From Diphasiastrum complanatum (taxonomy: Eukaryota > Streptophyta > Lycopodiopsida > Lycopodiales > Lycopodiaceae), in assembly GCA_029204225.1 (NCBI GenBank), contig CM055105.1, positions 18,393,226-18,457,225 on the forward strand: a stretch of 64,000 nt of DNA, read 5' to 3'. The notes beneath the pieces were generated by a model. That model was not told the DNA's origin and did no database searches. It saw only the letters and a program-made list of their open reading frames with translations. Below, piece after piece: positions 57,622 through 64,000 of the stretch. Numbering within the stretch: position 1 is the first letter of the stretch; each line of letters starts with the position of its first letter. A program made the translations under genes and the position numbers.

Positions 57622-59633
57622 TAGGACTGGTGAGGCCCATGTGAACTACTGGTCTGAATTTGGCCTTTCCCAAGATAGTCTGTTAACTGCCTAGTTATTT
57701 CTTCATCCTCTGTTCGGCTGACCCGATACGGAGGTTTAGAAACAGGTGCTGTACCTGGTACTAGGTTTATTACATGATCTACCTCTCTGCTAGGTGGTAA
57801 ACCATGTGGCAAATCTTCAGGAAAAACATCTTTAAATTTAGACAATAAAGTTTCTAATTTACTGATTTTCTGCTGAATAGAACTGGAAATAGAAACTTCA
57901 GGAATAAACTGAAAGTCACATAAGAATACCTGATGGTCTTCGTCTCCGATTAGCTGACAGAGTTCTGAACTGCAGACCATAGGGCTGTTGGGAACATCAT
58001 GCTCCCCATGCAACTGGATCTCTCGGCCTTTATGCTGAAAGCTGAGGGTGTTCTCCTGATAGTTTATGTGGAGGGAAGGTCCTAAACTGTAGAGCCAATC
58101 TCTCCCGAGAACAATGTCTGTTCGATCCAAGTGCATTATTTGAAAGTTTATTTCATCTTGGTACCCCTGAATACCAGGATTTAACTTACTTACCATAGTT
58201 TTCCATATTTTTTTATCTTCACCCTTAGCTAATGAAACTATGTACCTATGCTGACTAGGTACTTCTGGTAGTTTAAGCTTTTTAACTAGGGTGTGGTTGA
58301 TGAAATTATGGGTTGCCCCATCATCAACCATGACTCTTACTGACTGGTTACCAACTTTCCCATGCATACGTACTAGGTCATGCGGCCCAAAGCTGAAGGG
58401 TCTCGCTAGCATTGCAGAGGTCAGCTGGCAACAGTGTTCATGATCTTCATGATACACTTTGATCTCGGAAGCTGTCGAGTCACTGGGGAAACATACAGTC
58501 TGAACAAGATGAACTTGTTTTTTATCTTTCTTATCTTTTTTAGTGAAAGGCCCCTTGGAACACTGTCTGACTGTGTGTCCCTTGCCCATACACACAAAGC
58601 ACAAACGTTCTTGTTTGGCTTTCTCAAAATCATCTAGTTTTAAGGGCTGTATGAGTGAAGGGCGTTTCTGAGGAGCTTCACTTTTAAATTTGTCTTCTTT
58701 CTTTCTTTTTAAAAATTTCTTTTTAAATTGAAAGTCTTTCTGAGAAGGCTGCTCAAAAAGTGGCTGTTGTCTCGCCTTCTTCCTACCCACTGAATCATCA
58801 TAGATCTGAGCATATCTGAGAGCTTGTTCAAGGGTAGTAGGCGAGTTTCTCTGGACCTCTACTTTATATTCATCTTTGAGGCCACGGACAAATCCCCTGA
58901 TTTTCTGATAGTCATCCATATTTTTAATCTTTAAAATTGCTTCTCGATACTGCGAGATATATTGGATGAGGGACTTGTCCACTACTGTTCTTTCCCAGGC
59001 TTCCCAGGCTTTATCAAGTTCATTCTCTGGTAGAAATTCTCTTAGGAAAGCTTCTTCAAAAGCTTTCCATGACCGGGAAGTCTGCCCAGTCTCCTGGAAA
59101 TTTAACCACCACTTATAGGCCATAGGCCCTAAGGAAAGACTGGCCTCAATTGCTTGCAAATGGTCAAGGGTCTGTTTAAGAGCATGAATGTTCTTCCATT
59201 TGCTGAGGAAGGTTTGTAGAATATCTGCATTTCTATCCTTCTCTTCCCCATTAAAAGTAGGAGGCTTTAAATCTTTAAAAACACTGGGGTGAGACCGTAA
59301 AGTCTCACCCGAAACTGATGGAAGTGGAGAAGGGGATAACTGAGAAGTGGAGGGAAGGCTTCCTTTCGCGGAACTCAAAATCAAGCTTTTGAGTTCAGCG
59401 AACGAGTCGTCCACACTGGACTTGAAATTGGCTAATGCCAACTTCAGTTCATCCACTTCTGTTACCAATTGGAGAAACTGCTCCTTGGTAACCAGTTCGT
59501 CGAGTTCTTCGGCGAACTGTTCCCCTTCTTCCACTTCCATGGGTTCCTTTCCTTTTCTGTAAGCCAAGGCTTCTGTTTCAAGTTCGTCGAAGCCTCTCTC
59601 CTGGGGTTGATCAGGTCCCTGAGGAGTGGTCAT
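57615..59633 (-). CDS. Gypsy gag and protease, with the RT N-terminus
   Basis: ATG at 59633 opens [14 protein letters not shown], followed by an acidic coiled segment ([20 protein letters not shown]). The capsid domain has [32 protein letters not shown] and [24 protein letters not shown] knuckle reads [14 protein letters not shown]. The protease active site is [14 protein letters not shown], with Asp where many proteases have Ser or Thr, a form common in plant gypsy elements. RT starts at [20 protein letters not shown]. The frame ends at a shift in the RT N-terminus near 57641. Gag and protease are unbroken over about 660 codons. Confidence 0.9.
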   Translation of the reverse strand: MTTPQGPDQPQERGFDELETEALAYRKGKEPMEVEEGEQFAEELDELVTKEQFLQLVTEVDELKLALANFKSSVDDSFAELKSLILSSAKGSLPSTSQLSPSPLPSVSGETLRSHPSVFKDLKPPTFNGEEKDRNADILQTFLSKWKNIHALKQTLDHLQAIEASLSLGPMAYKWWLNFQETGQTSRSWKAFEEAFLREFLPENELDKAWEAWERTVVDKSLIQYISQYREAILKIKNMDDYQKIRGFVRGLKDEYKVEVQRNSPTTLEQALRYAQIYDDSVGRKKARQQPLFEQPSQKDFQFKKKFLKRKKEDKFKSEAPQKRPSLIQPLKLDDFEKAKQERLCFVCMGKGHTVRQCSKGPFTKKDKKDKKQVHLVQTVCFPSDSTASEIKVYHEDHEHCCQLTSAMLARPFSFGPHDLVRMHGKVGNQSVRVMVDDGATHNFINHTLVKKLKLPEVPSQHRYIVSLAKGEDKKIWKTMVSKLNPGIQGYQDEINFQIMHLDRTDIVLGRDWLYSLGPSLHINYQENTLSFQHKGREIQLHGEHDVPNSPMVCSSELCQLIGDEDHQVFLCDFQFIPEVSISSSIQQKISKLETLLSKFKDVFPEDLPHGLPPSREVDHVINLVPGTAPVSKPPYRVSRTEDEEITRQLTDYLGKGQIQTSSSHGPHQSYW

Positions 59634-59639
59634 CTTCGG

Positions 59640-60484
59640 AACTGAAAGAGAGGTACCTTAACTTCTGACTAAAAATAAGAAAAGAGATTGACTAAACTAG
59701 AAAAACGAAAGTAGGATACTTAGCTCTTTCTTAGGACTATACTTCCAGAGAGAAAAGCAAGAAACCCCCTCAGTTCTTCCGCAGCTGTCCAATTCGTCTT
59801 CTTAAACAATTTCCAATTTGCTAGCTCTTCACCCTCGCTGTCTGAGTAGCAACCAATCTGCTTGCAAAAATCAGATTTGAAGACTACACAGTGGACAAAA
59901 ATCCGATTTCTATCCTGGAGGCCCCTCGCTGTCTGCTCCACAGAGTTATGACTCCAAAAAAAATGGAATTTGGGTCCCAAAAACTTGTGAAAAATTCTGA
60001 TCTATGATAAGGGGGAAACCCTCGCTGTCTGCTGCTCCAGAAATCTCAAGTTTAAGACCACAAACCGGTCTAAAATTCCGGAGTTTGAAGGAGACTGCTC
60101 GCTGCTTTGAGTAAAGATCTGATCCTTCAAATCCGCCCTCATCTGCTCAGGAATCCACTGCAAAACAGTGATGAATCTGCCCAGAGATTGCTCTCTATCC
60201 AGCGCTGGATCTACTTCCAGATTTCTACCTCAAACCCGCTCTGATTTCTAAAAATTGCACTCACAAATCAGAGATAGATATCTAGTTTTTACAGCGACTG
60301 ATCTGTACTTGCAATCTGGCTCAGGTTCTACTCAAAAAATGAGTAACTCCTCTGCAAAAGCAACGATGGATGGCTGTCACTACAGCGATTTCTCTCCTCT
60401 CCTCTTTTCTGAAAGTTTGAGAATTCTTTCTTACCTTCTAATAGATTTCTCTACTGCTGCTACTAAGCTCCCACAGAAGGAGAT
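59640..60484 (-). other. Gypsy leader with repeated CCCTCGCTGTCTG
   Basis: This is the ~850-bp untranslated leader between PBS and gag. CCCTCGCTGTCTG occurs at 59832, 59923 and 60019 (plus-strand reading), 91-96 bp apart, with a weaker fourth near 60090. Retroelement leaders carry packaging and dimerisation signals; whether these words serve that role is not known. Confidence 0.6.
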
Positions 60485-60497
60485 GGCTCTGATACCA
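60485..60497 (-). promoter_or_regulatory. Primer-binding site of the gypsy element
   Basis: TGGTATCAGAGCC on the minus strand lies one base from the 5' LTR. It is complementary to the initiator-Met tRNA 3' end. Confidence 0.93.
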
Positions 60498-60498
60498 G

Positions 60499-60856
60499 TG
60501 TAAGAGATCCTAACACCACAGTAGGGCAAACACTAACTGATCCACCCAACCTTGCCTACTCCCTGATATAGAGTAAGCCCCTCCTAGCCCAATGTGAGGA
60601 CTGGTAGCATGCTACTGCCAAGTGTCGACCACGTGGCACTGACGTGGCCGACTGCACGTCGGGACCCAACTGGGGGCCCTATCCTGCTGACAGGGTCCCT
60701 AGGCTGTGTTAAGCCCGCCATGGCTATGGACCGTGCTGGGGCACACTACTCACACTGTCTTGCCCTGTTGGTCGTCTACGCTGGACACGACCCTGACTGT
60801 GGTATCTGACCTATCTGTGTTCTCTAGGGTTCGGCACTGGTTACGAGCTCGTAACA
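60499..60856 (-). repeat. 5' LTR of the gypsy element
   Basis: This 358-bp LTR nearly matches 54482-54839. ACATG follows at 60857-60861. Confidence 0.95.
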
Positions 60857-60861
60857 ACATG

Positions 60862-63771
60862 ACTAGCTTGATTGGTTGTTTCAAGCCTTATACACCTTAC
60901 AGTACCCAGAAATTCGTTCACCTTGGCGACAATAGCACACAAGCTATTAAAGGTGAAGGAACTGTAAGATTATGCTTTGCAAATGATCAATCTAAGCTAC
61001 TCTCCAAACTTCTGTATGTACCTAAGTTATCCACGAATCTGCTCTCTGTAAGCAGAATCACAGATCTAGGACACAGAGTAGAATTCGAATGTGATCAATG
61101 TAAAGTAGTTGATAGGACAGACAAGATCCTAGCACTCAGAAAGAGACATGGATACTTGTATAAATTAAGTCATTACTTTTCTGCCTCTAGTCAGGCTCTC
61201 AGTATTTCAATTCAATCAAATAAAGGTTTACTTTGGCATTATAGACTTGGTCATTAAAATTATGTTGTTGTACAACGAATGTCTAGACAATCCATTGTTC
61301 TTGATCTCGACTATCCTCGCGAAACAGTCGAGCTACCTGTCTGTCAAGATTGTCTAGTTGGAAAACAGACTAGGAAGCCATTTAAGTCAAGCCATCAGCA
61401 TGTTGCTAAAGGATTACTAGATGTTGTACATTCAAATATTTGTGGCCCGATGAAAAATCCTTCGTTGAAGGAAGCCAAGTATTTTATAACCTTCATTGAC
61501 AAATTCTCGAGAAGAACGATGGTGTACTTCATAAAGAAAAAATCAGAAACCTTCAACTGCTTCAGAATCTTCAAGGAGCGTGCAGAAAAGGAGACTGGAA
61601 AGACGATCAAGGCCCTAAGGTCAGATAACGGTGGAGAATATATCTCTGTCGTGTTCAAGGAGTACTTCCAAAGCCAAGGCATTGAGCAGCAATTCATCAC
61701 TCCTTACATTCCTCAGTCTAATGGCTTAGCTGAGAGGAAGAACCGAACTCTAGTCGAATCTGCTAAGTGTATGCTAGCACATGCATCGTTGCCCAAGAGG
61801 TTCTGGGCTGAAGCTGTCTCCACTGCAGCTTACATCCAGAACAGATGTTCGACCAAAGCCCTCTCAGACAAGACACCCCACGAGGTGTGGACAGGCTCCA
61901 AGCCTCCTTTGAAGAATCTAAGAGTGTTTGGGTGCATTGCCTATGCGTAGATCCCAAAGGACACAAGGAAGAAATTGGACTTCCAAGGTCTAAAGACCAT
62001 CCTGATCGGATATACTTCGTCTGATAACACCTACAAGCTGTACGATCCTGATACCCATCAAATCTTGTACAGCCGGGATACAGTCTTTATCGAGGATCAG
62101 TTCGTCGACCTCAAAGGCAAGGATATTGCTCAAGAAGAACCTTCATCACCTGCCATTCACATGACAATCCGAACTTCTGGCTCAGGAATGTCTATCGTCG
62201 ACCCACTTCGAGATAGCGAATCAGACGAAGATGTTGCTACTACGCAGCAACATCTCCCAGGAGCGGTTCATCAGTCGAATCCTCCCAGAAGATCAAGCCG
62301 AGTGCGCACACAACCCACAAGGTATACTCTTGAGTCTGCTTGTCTTTTAATGCAGGAACCAACGACAGTCGAAGAGACACTTAGCCAACCTGACTCTGAT
62401 CTCTAGAGAGAAGCTATGGACAAAGAATATTCCTCTCTGATCAAGAATTAGACATGGTCATTAGTCGAAGCTCCTATTGGCTGCAATATTATTGATTGCA
62501 AATGGATCTTAAAGATCAAATATAACGCCAACGGAGCGATTGATCGAAGGAAGGCTAGACTGGTAGCACGAGAATCCACCCAGATCCCGAATGTCGACTA
62601 CAGTGAGACTTTTAGTCCAGTCATCAAACATTCGTCGATCCAAATGCTCCTGTCTTATGTTGCAACTGCCGACCTCGAAGTACATCAACTCGATGTACAA
62701 ACAGCCTATCTGAATGGAGTAATACAAGAAGATATCTACATGATCCAGCCCGAAGGATACGTTCTGGAAGGCATGAAGAATCATGTTTGTAAATTCCATA
62801 AAGCACTGTACGGCTTGAAACAGTCTGCCAGAGCTTAGTTTCAGAGGATCAACACATTCCACATTGAACAAGGATTTAAACCAAACACTACTGATTGCAA
62901 CGTTTATTCAAAGTCAGTGCTGCAGTCCTTCATTATCATCACCTTGTATGTTGATGATATGTTGCTCTTTAGCAACAATGCCAATATGGTCAAGGATTCG
63001 AAACAGATGTTGTTCTCGAAATTCGACATGACTGATCTGGGCGAAGCTCACTTCTGTCTTGAAATTCAAATCCACAGAGACAGAGCAAATCGACTGATTT
63101 ACATCACTCAACAAAAGTATCTTCATAATGTTCTTAACAGATACAATTTGATGAATTGTAAATTAGCTCACTCACCAATGGATCCAGGCCTGCACTTGTC
63201 AAAGGACCAATGTCCCCATACAAAGTAGGAAGAGGAGCAGATGAGAGAATACCCGTATCAATCGATACTCGGATCTCTCATGTACGCAATGGTCTGTACA
63301 AGGCCAGATATCTCTTTTGCTGTCAGCTCACTCGGCCAATACATGGCTAATCCTGGAATTACCCATTGGAAGACTCTTATTCGAGTCATGAGATATATTT
63401 GAGCTACCATGGACCAGTGCATCTGCTATGGAGATGTCAACAACGACAATCTTCATCAGCTCAGTGGATATTCTGATGCAAGTTGGGGAGGAGATGCAGA
63501 CCATCGTAAGTCCACATCTGGATTTACATTCTTCTTTAATGGCGGTCCTATTTTGTGGAACAGTCGTAAGCAAACCTCTATCGCACTTTCTTCTACTGAA
63601 GCAGAATATATTGCTGCTTCTCAATCTATTAAGGAAGCGTTTTGGTTGAGAAATTTGCTGTCAGACATCAATCTGTATCATTACAGCCTTACAATTTTCA
63701 AATTGCATGATGTGAAGTGTGTGCTATGCTACACTAATCCTCCTGGGAAATCTGCAGTTTGTGAACAATGA
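60862..63771 (+). pseudogene. Copia pol (pre-integrase, integrase, RT, RNase H): one frame, seven stops
   Basis: Parts in order: protease remainder (KFVHLGDNSTQAIKGEG), pre-integrase (LLWHYRLGH ... CQDCLVGKQTRKPF), integrase (VVHSNICGPMKNPS, RSDNGGEYISVVF, NGLAERKNRTLVESAKCMLA), linker with SSRVRTQPTRY, RT (WILKIKYNANGAID, VHQLDVQTAYLNG, FHKALYGLKQSARA, TLYVDDMLLFSNN), and RNase H (YSDASWGGDADHRKSTSGF, SSTEAEYIAASQSIKEAFW). Stops lie at 61255, 61948, 62404, 62449, 62836, 63226 and 63400. All parts between them remain in the same frame, without frameshifts over 2.9 kb. The YVDD box is intact. Confidence 0.9.
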
Positions 63772-64000
63772 ACATTGAATGGAATTGCAAGTGAAACTCT
63801 CTTGCAATGGATTTTGTAAGAAGGTACCCGAAACCGTGTAACCTTCGCCTGTCCATGAGAGTGTGAGGCCTAGCGCTGTTGCATCAGATCATTTTCTGAT
63901 TTGAGGAGTGATATTAGTGCAGGCTGGAATCAATTACTATCCATCTGCAGCAGGGCTATCCAGGAGAGTGAGGGAGCGATGGCAGTAGGCTTGCACCTGG
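63772..64000. other. Copia 3' region, LTR not recognised
   Basis: This stretch lies after the RNase H. A purine-rich TTTGAGGAGTG near 63900 could be a PPT, but the following sequence does not clearly match the start of the 5' LTR. The window ends before this can be settled. Confidence 0.35.

Larger units (their letters stand above)
54482..60856 (-). mobile_element. Ty3/gypsy chromovirus, full length, recently inserted
   Basis: A 6375-bp element has 358-bp LTRs at both ends that differ at 5 positions by eye. In the minus orientation the LTRs run TGTTACGAGC...CTCTTACA. PBS, leader, gag, protease, RT, RNase H, integrase and a C-terminal chromodomain follow in order, then a PPT. The C-terminal chromodomain places it among chromoviruses, whose integrases are guided to marked chromatin. 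Three breaks (a 1-base loss near 57641, a TGA at 57220-57222, a frameshift near 55376-55385) make this copy inactive. Confidence 0.95.
52136..64000 (+). mobile_element. Ty1/copia element split by a gypsy insertion; runs past the right edge
   Basis: The 5' LTR (52136-53370) is followed by a PBS, gag, and protease up to 54481. A gypsy element is inserted there, and the copia continues from 60862 with the rest of protease, pre-integrase, integrase, RT and RNase H to about 63771. The 3' LTR is not recognised before the window ends. From 60862 to 63771 the pol stays in one frame with seven stops and no frameshift. A possible 5-bp flank is GACAC at 52131-52135. Confidence 0.85.

Overview
The window reads as nuclear DNA of a land plant, from a large, AT-rich, transposon-filled genome. 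The reasons are plant-type split genes with GT-AG introns, Ty1/copia and Ty3/gypsy (chromovirus) LTR retrotransposons primed by initiator-Met tRNA (TGGTATCAGAGC), an L1-type LINE, tRNA-derived SINEs, and very long GA/TC microsatellites. The species cannot be told from the sequence. A fern, lycophyte, gymnosperm or other large plant genome would all fit.

Only three host loci are recognisable. (1) Positions 1-627 (+) hold the last two exons of a plant soluble epoxide hydrolase; the rest lies left of the window. (2) Positions 4821-6791 (-) hold two exons of a coiled-coil protein that I cannot name. (3) Positions 41138-47067 (-) hold a second epoxide hydrolase copy, convergent with the first and 40 kb away. 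It keeps all three catalytic-triad motifs but carries an indel over the oxyanion-hole motif, a one-base frameshift in exon 4, and a copia fragment between its first two exons.

Almost everything else is mobile DNA in layers. 8070-13631 is a complete-ended copia element (-) with LTRs, PBS, PPT and a GGAAC target duplication. It sits inside a ~214-bp element with terminal inverted repeats (8031-13811). 14709-16985 holds two opposed LINE pieces that look like one twin-primed insertion. 18264-18378 is an 85-bp tRNA-like retroposon with a 15-bp target duplication. 21610-21875 is a MITE-like element. 26053-29826 is a copia LTR joined to a gypsy RT remnant and a second LTR start. 31599-35569 is an internally deleted copia with target duplication CCTTG. 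36155-37560 is a copia RT/RNase H remnant. 47858-49048 is a tandem duplication of ~566 bp. 52136 to the right edge is a large copia element, split at its protease by a young gypsy chromovirus (54482-60856; LTRs differ at 5 of 358 positions; target duplication ACATG).

One copia family accounts for at least six LTR copies, in both orientations. In the 52 kb copia, 2.9 kb of pol stays in a single frame but has seven stop codons. Comparison with its 31.6 kb relative shows that several of these arose by C-to-T or G-to-A change, as expected for a methylated, silenced element. I found no new defence or metabolic system. The interesting signals are structural: a perfect 35-bp hairpin at 1748-1836, the short tRNA-like retroposon, the nested TIR element, the duplicated linker ORF in the copia at 8-13 kb, and the decay pattern of the epoxide hydrolase copy.
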